Of a DNA stretch of 33,749 bases, positions 22,759 through 33,748 are shown one piece after another (position 1 is the first letter of the stretch; each line of letters opens with the position of its first letter). Made by a program: the position numbers and the translations under genes. The notes beneath the pieces were generated by a model. The model did no database searches and had not been told where the DNA came from. It was given only the letters and a program-made list of their open reading frames with translations. Location of the stretch: contig CAKKPP010000005.1 in NCBI GenBank assembly GCA_919901745.1, positions 1 through 33,749 on the forward strand. The letters are read 5' to 3'. Source of the stretch: Chloroflexota bacterium. GTDB taxonomy: Bacteria; Chloroflexota; Limnocylindria; Limnocylindrales; CSP1-4.

Positions 22759-23723
22759 TGTCGATCGCCCATGGATCCGTCGCGGCCCGCCTCGCGCGGC
22801 TGCTTCCCGGAGAGGCCGTCACTCTTGTCGCCGAAGTCGATCGGATGGCCGACCGATTCGACCGGCTGTCGAACCAGCGCCCGGCCACGTGCGGCGCCTA
22901 TGCCCTGAGCTACCTCCTCGAGCCCCTGGGGTTCGCGCGCCAGGGCGATCTCGACCTCACGGACGAGGATGCGCTGGCACACCTCGCCGCGGTCGCCATC
23001 GAGGCGTACGAGGTCGCGCCGTCGGAGCAGGTGGCTCGCCGCGTCGCTGCCGGCGAGCTGAGCGAAGCCGATGCGCTTCGCGACTTCGGTTCGGTCTGGT
23101 ATCGCTACCCGGTGCGATCCTCGTCGGATCCCGCGCAGTCCGGAACCAGCCCCGCAGGCGTCGCGCGGGCGATCGCCGTGGGCAGCGGTGGCGCCCTCGC
23201 GACCGTTCCCGTCCCTGGGCGCGCCGCCGATGGCCGTCCGCAACTGACACCTGACACGTGGGACGCCCTCCTCGACCTGGTCGAGAGCCATCTCGCGGAG
23301 TGGTCCATCCACGCGATCTTCAACTACGAATCCGATCAGCTCCTGAAACCGGAGTCGTCGGAGTACCAGTCGGGCGGCCTGCTCCGGCCGGACGCGACGG
23401 ACGCGATCCCACGCGACGACTGGGGTGTCGGGCACTTCGCGGGCCTCGCCGGGATGTGGCGGCGGCCGTGGGGCGAGCGCTGGCTCGTCCTCTTCGACAC
23501 CTACAAGGAGCGCGGCTTCGACGGGTACCAGCCGCAGCCGGCCGAGCTCATGCGCCGGGCGCTCGTGCGCGAGGACGGACGAGGCGGCGGCATGCTCCTG
23601 GTGCTGCCGCGCGATTTCGTCGACGCGGGCCTCGCCGCCGTCGCGGCCCTTGGACTCGAGGCCGGGATGTGGGACAACCTGAGCCTCGATCCGGACGACT
23701 GGGCATGGGAACCCGGACGCTGA
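22758..23723 (+). CDS. Protein of unknown function with a possible papain-like Cys-His-Asp triad
   Basis: This 321-residue protein starts one base into the ligase stop (TGATG). I do not recognise it with certainty. Order of notable segments: QRPATCGAYALSYLLEPLGF (Cys45 at the start of a helix), WGVGHFAGLAGMWRR (His226 before a strand) and WLVLFDTYKERGFDGYQPQ (Asp247). That order, with Cys at a helix start, then His, then Asp on a strand, is how C39-like or transglutaminase-like thiol proteins look. There is no signal peptide or membrane segment. Being locked in the operon, it may hydrolyse an amide intermediate or process a peptide substrate, but this is speculation. Confidence 0.7.
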   Translation: MSIAHGSVAARLARLLPGEAVTLVAEVDRMADRFDRLSNQRPATCGAYALSYLLEPLGFARQGDLDLTDEDALAHLAAVAIEAYEVAPSEQVARRVAAGELSEADALRDFGSVWYRYPVRSSSDPAQSGTSPAGVARAIAVGSGGALATVPVPGRAADGRPQLTPDTWDALLDLVESHLAEWSIHAIFNYESDQLLKPESSEYQSGGLLRPDATDAIPRDDWGVGHFAGLAGMWRRPWGERWLVLFDTYKERGFDGYQPQPAELMRRALVREDGRGGGMLLVLPRDFVDAGLAAVAALGLEAGMWDNLSLDPDDWAWEPGR

Positions 23724-23733
23724 GTCGAGCTTG

Positions 23734-25071
23734 ATGAGCTCCCGGCGCGTCGACGACCTCGTGGCCCGAGACCGGGCCTCGATCGCGGAAGCGCAGAAGA
23801 TCCGCTTCTTCCCGTTCGCGCCCGTCGCGGCAGACGGCGCCCATGTGATCGATGCCGACGGGCGACGGCTGCTCGACTTCACGGCCGGCTGGGCGGTTGC
23901 GAACACGGGGTATGGGAACGCTCGCGTCCGCGCGGCGATCCTGGCCGAGGTCGAGCGTGGCAGCTATGCCGGGGTCGTTTCGGCGGCGATCGAGCCGCCG
24001 ATCGTCCTGGCCGAGCGACTTCTCGAGCTGACGGCGCTGCGCCGGCCATCGAAGGTGTGGTTCGGCCACTCGGGCTCCGACGCAAACGAGGCCCTGGCGA
24101 GGCTGGTCCGCCGCGCGACCGGCCGCTCGCGGATCATCACGTTCAACGGGGCGTATCACGGTTCGACCGACGGCTCGGCGGCCCTGAGCGGACACACGGC
24201 CCAGGCGCGGTGGGCTGCGTCCGACCACGCGGCGAGGTTGCCGTTCCCCGATGCCTACCGGGCACCGGGCGAGAACGCGGCTGCGGAGGAGGCGTCGATC
24301 CTGGAACTCCTCGAGCGGCGGCTCGGGTTCGACTGGCCCCCATCCGACACCGCGGCGCTCCTCGTCGAGCCGATCCAGTCGGATGGTGGAATCCTCGCTC
24401 CGTCGCCGGCGTTTCTGCGCGGCCTGGAGCGGATCTGCCGCGACCACGACATCCTCCTCGCCGTCGACGAGGTCAAGGTGGGCCTCGGCCGAACCGGTGA
24501 GTGGTTCGGCTGGCAGGAATCCGGAATCGAGCCGGATCTCGTCGTCCTCGGGAAGGCACTCGGTGCCGGACTCCCCCTGTCCGCGATCGTGGGCCCATCC
24601 GAGATCCTCGACGTGGAACCGTCGATCGCCCTGTTCACGACCGCCGGCAACCCCATCGCGTGCGCGGCCGCGCTCGGCGGTCTCGACGCCATCGAGCACG
24701 AGCGGCTCGTGACGAATGCGGCCCTGGTGGGGGCGAAGTTGGCTGCGAAACTCCGGAGGATGGCCGCAGGTCGGGCACTGACCGGCGACGTGCGTGGCCG
24801 CGGGCTGGTCCTGGGTGTCGAACTGGTGCGGGACCTGGCGACGAAGGAGCCGGCCGATCGCGAGACGGCCAAGGTCTGCTACCGGGCAGCCCAGCTGGGA
24901 CTCGCGGTCTTCTACGTCGGCATGCGCTCGAACGTGCTCGAGATCACGCCCCCGTTGTGCCTCACGGTCGCGGAAGCGGAGGAGGGAGTCGAGATCCTCG
25001 GTCAGGCGATCGACGACGTCACGGCCGGCCGGGTGCCCGACGGCGCGCTGGACGGCTTCGCCGGCTGGTAG
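23734..25071 (+). CDS. Class III (omega) PLP aminotransferase
   Basis: The 445-residue enzyme has class III aminotransferase motifs: LLDFTAGWAVANTGYGN, WFGHSGSDANEALARLVRRATGR, ITFNGAYHGSTDG, DEVKVGLGRTGEWFG (PLP-ring Asp), the PLP lysine in VVLGKALGAGLPLSAIVG (Lys274), and TTAGNPIACAAAL. The family transfers amino groups from omega-amines such as GABA, ornithine, putrescine or beta-alanine. Ten bases separate it from the previous gene, and it is the last gene of the transporter operon. An in-frame TTG at 23731 is an alternative start. The exact amine is unknown; 4-aminobutyrate or a polyamine-derived product would suit a gamma-glutamyl ligase upstream. Confidence 0.9.
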   Translation: MSSRRVDDLVARDRASIAEAQKIRFFPFAPVAADGAHVIDADGRRLLDFTAGWAVANTGYGNARVRAAILAEVERGSYAGVVSAAIEPPIVLAERLLELTALRRPSKVWFGHSGSDANEALARLVRRATGRSRIITFNGAYHGSTDGSAALSGHTAQARWAASDHAARLPFPDAYRAPGENAAAEEASILELLERRLGFDWPPSDTAALLVEPIQSDGGILAPSPAFLRGLERICRDHDILLAVDEVKVGLGRTGEWFGWQESGIEPDLVVLGKALGAGLPLSAIVGPSEILDVEPSIALFTTAGNPIACAAALGGLDAIEHERLVTNAALVGAKLAAKLRRMAAGRALTGDVRGRGLVLGVELVRDLATKEPADRETAKVCYRAAQLGLAVFYVGMRSNVLEITPPLCLTVAEAEEGVEILGQAIDDVTAGRVPDGALDGFAGW

Positions 25072-25120
25072 CACAGCTCGCGGCTGGCATTCCCCCCAGC
25101 CGCCGAGGCACAACGCGCGG

Positions 25121-25126
25121 TACCGT
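25121..25126 (+). promoter_or_regulatory. -10-like element for the leaderless alpha/beta-hydrolase gene
   Basis: TACCGT ends seven bases before the ATG at 25134, and no Shine-Dalgarno sequence is present. Confidence 0.4.
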
Positions 25127-25133
25127 ACAAGCG

Positions 25134-26138
25134 ATGGCCGCGAACGTCCGCCGGCGCCGCTCGCTCGTCTGGTGGCTATCCCGGCTCGTCCTGGCGGTGG
25201 CTGCCGGGCTCGGGATCGCGCTGGGAATCGACATCGTCCGACTCGGTGGTCCCGAGACGTGGTTGATCCGCCACCGGCTCCCGCCGCCGTACATCGCCAC
25301 GGGCATGACGCTGACCGTGAACGGGATCGCCACGTACCTCGATTGTCGCGGTCGCGGGAGCCCCACGGTCATCCTGGAATCCGGGCTCGGGACCGGGGCG
25401 GCCGGCTGGGGATTTGTCCCAGATCGACTCGCCGCGACCGTGCGGGTCTGTGCATGGGACCGACCCGGGATCGGGAACAGCGCGCCCATGGGTCATCACA
25501 CTGCCGCCGACCTCTCTGCGCACCTGCGGGCGACGCTCGCGGCGGCCGGCGAGCGGGGGCCGTTCGTCGTCGTCGGTCACTCGCTCGGAGGCGTCTACGC
25601 TCGCGTCTTCGCGGCGACCTACCGCGATGAGGTTGTCGGAGTCGCGCTCATCGATCCGTACCTGCCGGACGTGCGACCGGTCGAACACGTGGAGATGGAC
25701 CCGGCGCTGCGCGATGCGTGGCTGTCCGACCTCGCGTCGACGAATCGGCTCGTCGCGACGACCGAGGACCTCGACTGGGAGGCCACCGAGATGGAGCTGG
25801 CCGGCGCGTCAATCGACGGGCTGCCACTCGAACTCGTGTTCGTCGAGCAGCGGTTTCGCTGGGACGCGCGCTTCGATGAGGTCGAGGCCGAGCTCATCGC
25901 AACGTGGCGCAGCCTCGTCGGGAGCCTCTCGAGCGACCATCGGCTGACGATCGCCGAGAACAGCACGCATATGATCCAGTGGGACCGCCCCGAGCTGGTC
26001 GTCGACGCGGTGCGCCGCCTCGTTGCCGCGTCCGGCACGAGTGGCGGTACCGTGGTCGCGACGAACGACGCACAGGAACCGCGACAGGGAGGACATCGAT
26101 GGCCGACCGGATGGACTCGCGCGAGCTGGCACGGATGA
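25134..26138 (+). CDS. Membrane-anchored alpha/beta hydrolase
   Basis: The 334-residue protein starts with a basic then hydrophobic N-terminus (RRRRSLVWWLSRLVLAVAAG, about 6-35), so it is probably membrane-anchored with the catalytic domain outside. The domain has the oxyanion region ILESGLGTGAAGW, CAWDRPGIGNS, the nucleophile elbow VVGHSLGGVYARVFA, an acid in VALIDPYLPD and the catalytic His in ENSTHMIQWDRPELV. Substrates of this family are esters, lactones or epoxides; none can be assigned. The last ~13 codons overlap the next gene by 40 bases in another frame, and the tail after about residue 305 (TSGGTVVATNDAQEPRQGGHR) looks non-conserved. Confidence 0.85.
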   Translation: MAANVRRRRSLVWWLSRLVLAVAAGLGIALGIDIVRLGGPETWLIRHRLPPPYIATGMTLTVNGIATYLDCRGRGSPTVILESGLGTGAAGWGFVPDRLAATVRVCAWDRPGIGNSAPMGHHTAADLSAHLRATLAAAGERGPFVVVGHSLGGVYARVFAATYRDEVVGVALIDPYLPDVRPVEHVEMDPALRDAWLSDLASTNRLVATTEDLDWEATEMELAGASIDGLPLELVFVEQRFRWDARFDEVEAELIATWRSLVGSLSSDHRLTIAENSTHMIQWDRPELVVDAVRRLVAASGTSGGTVVATNDAQEPRQGGHRWPTGWTRASWHG

Positions 26139-26389
26139 TCGCAGCGACGGGCCGCGCCCACCACGCCGCGTTCGCGGCCAGCGACGGCGCCGATCCCGAG
26201 TGGGCGCTCTGGTACGCCGGCCACCTCCAGGCGACCGTCTGGGACCGCCTCGGGTCGATCCCGACCCGAGGCGAGCTGACCTACCTGCTGATCGCGGCCG
26301 AGCGCGCCCATGCCACGGCCGGTGATGGCCGCGGCGATTGGCCGGCGTTCTACGCCGGCTACATCCTCGAACACTACCGGGGCAGCTGA
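26099..26389 (+). CDS. Small protein of unknown function coupled to tryptophanase
   Basis: This 96-residue protein has a strong ribosome binding site (GGGAGGA, six bases before the ATG). It is helical and rich in Trp and Tyr: SRELARMIAATGRAHHAAFA, EWALWYAGHLQATVWDRLG, LTYLLIAAERAHA, and a repeat-like second half DWPAFYAGYILEHYRG. The two 'W..[WF]YAG(H/Y)[LI]' segments suggest an internal duplication of a helix pair. I do not recognise the family. It ends three bases before the tryptophanase GTG, so it may be a partner or a regulator of that enzyme. It overlaps the hydrolase gene, which shows that its start is inside that gene. Confidence 0.72.
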   Translation: MADRMDSRELARMIAATGRAHHAAFAASDGADPEWALWYAGHLQATVWDRLGSIPTRGELTYLLIAAERAHATAGDGRGDWPAFYAGYILEHYRGS

Positions 26390-26392
26390 CTC

Positions 26393-27769
26393 GTGGACCG
26401 CTGGACGACGATCGTCGAGCCGTTCCGGATCCATTCGGTCGAGCCGATCCGGTTGACCTCGGTCGAGGAGCGCCAGCGAGCGCTCGAGGTCGCCGGCTGG
26501 AACCTGTTCGGGCTCCATGCCGAGGACGTCCTGATCGACCTCCTCACCGATTCCGGGACCGGAGCGATGAGCCGGGATCAGTGGGCCGCCATCCAGCGCG
26601 GCGACGAGAGTTACGCGGGCAGTCCATCGTGGTTCGTCTTCCTCGACGCGGTGCGCGAACTGTGGCCCTTCGAGCACGTGATCCCGACGCACCAGGGCCG
26701 GGCGGCCGAGAAGATCCTGTTCTCGGTGCTGGGCGGTCCGGGGAAGGTGATCCCGAACAACACCCACTTCGACACCACCCGGGCCAACGTCGAGTTCACG
26801 GGTGCCGAGGCGCTGGACCTGGTGATCGCCGAAGGCCGCGATCCGTCGGCCGACCATCCGTTCAAGGGCAACATGGACGTCGACGCGCTGGAGCGGGTCC
26901 TCGCCGAGCGCGCGGCCGATGTGCCCGTCGTGTTCGTGACGATCACGAACAACTCCGGTGGCGGCCAACCCGTATCGATGGCCAACCTGCGGGCCGTGCG
27001 AGGGGTGTGCGATCGATACCGGATCCCGTTCTTCCTCGACGGCTGCCGCTTCGCCGAGAACGCGTGGTTCATCAAGGAGCGCGAGCCGGGCTACGCGGAC
27101 GTGGCGGTCCCCGACATCGTCCGCGAGATCGCGGGTCTCGTCGACGGGATGACGATGAGCGCCAAGAAGGACGGAATGGCGAACATCGGTGGCTGGCTCG
27201 CGATGAACGACGCCGCGCTCGCCACCGCGTGCCGGAACCTGCTCATCCTGACCGAGGGCTTTCCGACCTATGGCGGCCTCGCCGGCCGCGATCTCGAGGC
27301 GATCGCGGTGGGGCTTCGCGAGGTCGTCCAGCACGACTACCTGCGCTACCGGATCCGCTCGACGGCGTACCTCGGGGACGCCCTGGACCGTGCGGGCGTC
27401 CCGATCGTCAAGCCGGTGGGCGGGCATGCCGTGTATCTCGACGCCCGCGCGCTCCTTCCGCACATCGCGCCGCTCCAGTATCCAGGCCAGGCGCTGGCGG
27501 TCGCGCTCTACCGCGAGGGCGGCATCCGGGGCGTCGAGATCGGGACCGTCATGTTCGGCCTGCATCCCGACGGAACAGAGGCCTCGGCCGCCATGGATCT
27601 CGTTCGGCTGGCCATCCCGCGTCGAACCTATACACAGAGCCACATCGACTACGTGATCGAGGTGGTCCGCTGGGTGGCCGAGCGCGCGGCGGACCTGCGC
27701 GGTTACCGAATCGTCGAGCAGCCGACCCAGCTGCGCCACTTCACGGCGCGCTTCGAACCGCTGCCGTAG
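26393..27769 (+). CDS. tnaA: Tryptophanase (beta-eliminating lyase)
   Basis: The 458-residue PLP enzyme aligns along its length with tryptophanase and tyrosine phenol-lyase: PTHQGRAAEKILF, PNNTHFDTTRANVEF, ITNNSGGGQPVSMANLR, FFLDGCRFAENAWFI, MTMSAKKDGMANIGG (PLP lysine probably Lys259), EGFPTYGGLAGRDLEA, and RLAIPRRTYTQSHIDYVIE. Two residues favour tryptophanase over tyrosine phenol-lyase: VEIG, where the lyase has MERG with its phenol-binding Arg, and LRHFTARF, where tryptophanase has the catalytic His and the lyase has Phe. Several other stretches (AGRDLEAIAVGLRE, GVPIVKPVGGHAVYLDAR) are closer to the lyase, so the specificity call is moderate. It cleaves tryptophan to indole, pyruvate and ammonia. 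No TnaC-like leader was seen. Confidence 0.85.
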   Translation: MDRWTTIVEPFRIHSVEPIRLTSVEERQRALEVAGWNLFGLHAEDVLIDLLTDSGTGAMSRDQWAAIQRGDESYAGSPSWFVFLDAVRELWPFEHVIPTHQGRAAEKILFSVLGGPGKVIPNNTHFDTTRANVEFTGAEALDLVIAEGRDPSADHPFKGNMDVDALERVLAERAADVPVVFVTITNNSGGGQPVSMANLRAVRGVCDRYRIPFFLDGCRFAENAWFIKEREPGYADVAVPDIVREIAGLVDGMTMSAKKDGMANIGGWLAMNDAALATACRNLLILTEGFPTYGGLAGRDLEAIAVGLREVVQHDYLRYRIRSTAYLGDALDRAGVPIVKPVGGHAVYLDARALLPHIAPLQYPGQALAVALYREGGIRGVEIGTVMFGLHPDGTEASAAMDLVRLAIPRRTYTQSHIDYVIEVVRWVAERAADLRGYRIVEQPTQLRHFTARFEPLP

Positions 27770-27790
27770 CTCGTCACGAGGCCCGGCGAC

Positions 27791-28378
27791 TTACGCGAGC
27801 TTCCAGTAGATGGCGCCGGTGTAGCAGTGGCGCAGGGCGAGGCAGGCGCCACCGGTGAGATCCCAGATCCGGCCTGACACGTAGGGACCGCGATCGACGA
27901 CGGGCATCGTGACCGTGATCCCGCTGGCCGGATTGCGGAAGCTCACCATGGTCCCGCATGGCAGGGTACGGTGGGCCACGCCCACGAGGGTCGTCGTCAA
28001 GGCGAGCCCGCACGCCGTGCGCCGACCGTAGAAGCCCGGCCCGTAGAAGCTCGCGTTCCGATCGTACCGCCACACGGCGACGGCGATCGCCGAGGCAGCC
28101 GGCACCTCGACGACGGGTCGCGAGGTGGGACCGACCGGCTCCGCGGGTTCGCGAAGGATCGATGCCGGGTCGAGCGCTCCGTCCGAACGGAACGCGGGAT
28201 CGAGAGCAGGCGCCATCGCCGTCCCGTCAGTGAAGGGCAGGACCACCACCTCGCGGAACGAGACGGGGTCGGTCGGGAACTCAAGGCTCAGCGCCCGAGA
28301 ACCGGCCATTCCGGGGAAGGCGACCAGGGCGAGCATGACGGTGAGCGCCATGCGCGCGACGACGTTCGTTGGTCGCAC
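27791..28378 (-). CDS. Secreted RlpA-like double-psi beta-barrel protein
   Basis: The 195-residue protein has an N-terminal signal-like segment (MALTVMLALVAFPGMAGSRA) after a basic start at GTG 28378. A variable region is followed by a C-terminal double-psi beta-barrel (~115-195): NASFYGPGFYGRRTACGLAL, VAHRTLPCGTMVSFRNP, and VVDRGPYVSGRIWDLTGGA, which carries the catalytic-type Asp. Two Cys pairs (TACG/LPCG and GACLALRHC) could form disulfides outside the cell. RlpA-like domains bind or cleave naked peptidoglycan glycan chains. Start choice is uncertain; the ATG at the beginning of the hydrophobic stretch would also work. Confidence 0.82.
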   Translation of the reverse strand: MRPTNVVARMALTVMLALVAFPGMAGSRALSLEFPTDPVSFREVVVLPFTDGTAMAPALDPAFRSDGALDPASILREPAEPVGPTSRPVVEVPAASAIAVAVWRYDRNASFYGPGFYGRRTACGLALTTTLVGVAHRTLPCGTMVSFRNPASGITVTMPVVDRGPYVSGRIWDLTGGACLALRHCYTGAIYWKLA

Positions 28379-28388
28379 GTCGTGGCCG

Positions 28389-28398
28389 ACCTTACCAT
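28389..28398. promoter_or_regulatory. Overlapping divergent -10-like elements (rlpA-like / alkA-like)
   Basis: ACCTTACCAT contains TAAGGT on the minus strand (10 bases before the GTG at 28378) and TACCAT on the plus strand (about 36 bases before the glycosylase ATG). As at 16583, the two -10s share bases. Confidence 0.35.
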
Positions 28399-28434
28399 CG
28401 TCGGCGGATCCATGCATGCCAGACTGCACCGGAC

Positions 28435-29394
28435 ATGACCGGACCGCACGCGAGACGGCAGGCGGCAACACATGCCTCACGCACGATTGAGCTCGATACA
28501 CCCTTCGATCTCGGCGCGACCATGCGCCTCCTCGTCAGAGGGGCCGCGGACCCCACGGCGCGCCTGTCCCGTGACCGATTTCTCTGGGCGACGCGAACCT
28601 CTGCAGGCCCCGCCGCCCTCCGGGTAGACCTCGAGTCGGGCGGCCGGCACGTCCGTGCCGAAGCCTGGGGTCCGGGAGCCGATCGCGTCCTTGAGAGCCT
28701 TCCCCGGCTGCTCGGATTCGACGATGACCGATCTTCGTTCGACCCAACGCTCCACCGCCTCGTCGCCGAGCTCGACCGACGCCTGAAGGGAATGCGGATC
28801 GGGGCCACGGGCGCCGTTGTCGAGTCTCTCGTCCCGGCCATCCTCGAGCAGAAGGTGACCGGGACCGAGGCGGTGCGTGCCATTCGCGGGCTCATCGCCC
28901 GGTACGGCGAGCCCGCGCCGGGACCACTCGGCCTGCGCCTTCCGCCGGCACCGGCCGTCCTGGCCGCGCTCCCCTATTACGCCTATCACCCCTTCGGCGT
29001 GGAACAGCGCCGTGCGGACACGATCCGACGTGTCGCGGCCATGGCGGCGAACCTGGAACGCCTCGCGGACGCGCCGCTCGACGAGGCCTATCGGCGGATG
29101 ACCGCGATCCCGGGGATCGGGCCCTGGACGGCTGCGGAGGTGGCGACCCGCGCTCTCGGTGATGCCGATGGGGTGAGCGTCGGCGACTGCCACCTGCCGA
29201 ACCTGGTGGCCTGGGCGCTGGCCGGCGAGCCCCGCGCCGACGACGCACGAATGCTGGAACTGTTGGAGCCATGGCGTCCCGTCGACGGCCGCCCCGGGCA
29301 GCGCGGACGCGTCATCCGACTCCTGAAAGCGAGCGGACTGTCAGCGCCCCGGCGAGGGCCTCGTCTCGCCCCCCGGTCGATCGCTCGAATCTGA
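28435..29394 (+). CDS. AlkA-like DNA-3-methyladenine glycosylase (HhH-GPD)
   Basis: The 319-residue protein has an N-terminal AlkA-like beta domain (RTIELDTPFDLGATMRLL...) and a helical HhH-GPD domain: VPAILEQKVTGTEAVRAIRGLI (the EQ.V.. helix), AYRRMTAIPGIGPWTAAEVATRALG (helix-hairpin-helix) and the catalytic Asp in VSVGDCHLPNLVAWALAG. No iron-sulfur cluster Cys motif follows, as expected for AlkA rather than endonuclease III. It excises alkylated bases. The ATG at 28435 matches the beginning of the conserved strand. It is divergent from the RlpA-like gene and is followed by the metH riboswitch. Confidence 0.88.
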   Translation: MTGPHARRQAATHASRTIELDTPFDLGATMRLLVRGAADPTARLSRDRFLWATRTSAGPAALRVDLESGGRHVRAEAWGPGADRVLESLPRLLGFDDDRSSFDPTLHRLVAELDRRLKGMRIGATGAVVESLVPAILEQKVTGTEAVRAIRGLIARYGEPAPGPLGLRLPPAPAVLAALPYYAYHPFGVEQRRADTIRRVAAMAANLERLADAPLDEAYRRMTAIPGIGPWTAAEVATRALGDADGVSVGDCHLPNLVAWALAGEPRADDARMLELLEPWRPVDGRPGQRGRVIRLLKASGLSAPRRGPRLAPRSIARI

Positions 29395-29422
29395 TCGGGA
29401 CGACAGACCTTACGACACCGGG

Positions 29423-29428
29423 CATAAT
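29423..29428 (+). promoter_or_regulatory. -10 element of the metH leader
   Basis: CATAAT lies 26 bases before the SAM-I aptamer, giving a transcription start at about 29435, just before a hairpin. No good -35 was seen. Confidence 0.45.
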
Positions 29429-29436
29429 CCCGACAC

Positions 29437-29452
29437 GCGCTCCTCGGAGCGC
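29437..29452 (+). other. 5'-end hairpin before the SAM riboswitch
   Basis: GCGCTC-CTCG-GAGCGC is a perfect 6-bp stem with a tetraloop at the predicted very 5' end of the metH transcript, one base before the aptamer. It probably protects the RNA end or insulates folding. Confidence 0.5.
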
Positions 29453-29453
29453 A

Positions 29454-29543
29454 CCTATCTCGAGTGGCCCGAGAGACCTGACTCGCTGAAGGCCTGGCAA
29501 CCGACCCATGACGGGTACGGTGCCCCTGTCAGGACGCGATGGG
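29454..29543 (+). promoter_or_regulatory. SAM-I (S-box) riboswitch controlling metH
   Basis: The S-box core is visible: CGAGTGGCC, GAGAGACCTGACTCGCTGAA, GGCCTGGCAACC and GGTGCC. P1 is CCTATC (29454-29459) with GATGGG (29538-29543). P2 uses GGCC/GGCC and CGAG/CTCG, and P3 is ACCC/GGGT (29504-29516). The element binds S-adenosylmethionine. The P1 3' strand GATGGG lies immediately before the purine-rich AAGAGAG, and the metH GTG follows at 29559, so SAM binding would most simply block translation start. No terminator hairpin with a U-run follows. Confidence 0.88.
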
Positions 29544-29558
29544 AAGAGAGTCCGATTC

Positions 29559-33332
<3,774 letters not shown>

Positions 33333-33347
33333 AGGACCGCGACGTCA

Positions 33348-33378
33348 CACGAGCGGTGCGCTCGGCGCACCGCTCGTG
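33348..33378 (+). terminator. Strong hairpin after metH
   Basis: CACGAGCGGTGCG, loop CTCGG, CGCACCGCTCGTG: a perfect 13-bp stem 15 bases after the metH stop. There is no T-run, but as a perfect inverted repeat between convergent genes it could work in both directions. Confidence 0.7.
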
Positions 33379-33421
33379 AGGTTCCTGAGTTCACCCCTCG
33401 GGGGCGGTCGGGGCCCTCAGC

Positions 33422-33748
33422 TCAGCCCTTCGATCGGCGGAAGGGGTTGCGACTTTCCTTCTCGAGGGACCGATCGCGAAGCCGACCCTGGATCTCACGC
33501 TCACGGGCCTGGGCGAGGAGCCGCGAGGACAGTGGATCCGGGAGGAACGAGTGGCCCTCGGTGTCGTCGTCCGAGCCGTCGACCTTGGCCAAGCGGCGGC
33601 GATGGCCCTCGGTGTCGTCGTCCGAGCCGTCGACCTTGGCCAAGCGGCGGCGATGGCCCTCGGTGTCGTCGTCCGAGCCGGCGACCTTGGCCAGGCGGCG
33701 GCGATGGCCCTCGGTGTCGTCGTCCGAGCCGGCGACCTTGGCCAGGCG
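33422..33748 (-). CDS. C-terminus of a repeat protein (5' part outside window)
   Basis: The minus-strand frame is open from the right edge of the window to TGA at 33422, giving the last ~108 residues. It consists of almost four copies of a 17-residue unit, (H)RRRLAKV(D/A)GSDDDTEG, followed by a unique charged tail SFLPDPLSSRLLAQARERE and, to the end, a basic NPFRRSKG. The unit alternates a basic block (RRR..K) with an acidic block (DDDTE), so it is probably unstructured. The outer two copies have Ala and the inner two Asp. The family cannot be identified without the N-terminal part. An internal ATG at 33643 is probably not the start. Confidence 0.6.
   Translation of the reverse strand, partial: RLAKVAGSDDDTEGHRRRLAKVAGSDDDTEGHRRRLAKVDGSDDDTEGHRRRLAKVDGSDDDTEGHSFLPDPLSSRLLAQAREREIQGRLRDRSLEKESRNPFRRSKG

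Noticed and set aside
25619..27739. Long minus-strand frame opposite the hydrolase and tryptophanase genes
   Set aside because: Low-complexity shadow of plus-strand genes whose catalytic motifs are intact.
26393..27769. Tyrosine phenol-lyase
   Set aside because: The lyase-specific Arg in the MERG motif is replaced (VEIG) and the C-terminal LRHFTARF carries the His typical of tryptophanase; several other positions are ambiguous, so this is a preference, not proof.
29508..29558. ATG 29508 as the metH start
   Set aside because: It lies inside the SAM-I aptamer, between P3 and the 3' part; GTG 29559 has purine-rich ribosome-binding sequence and starts after the aptamer.
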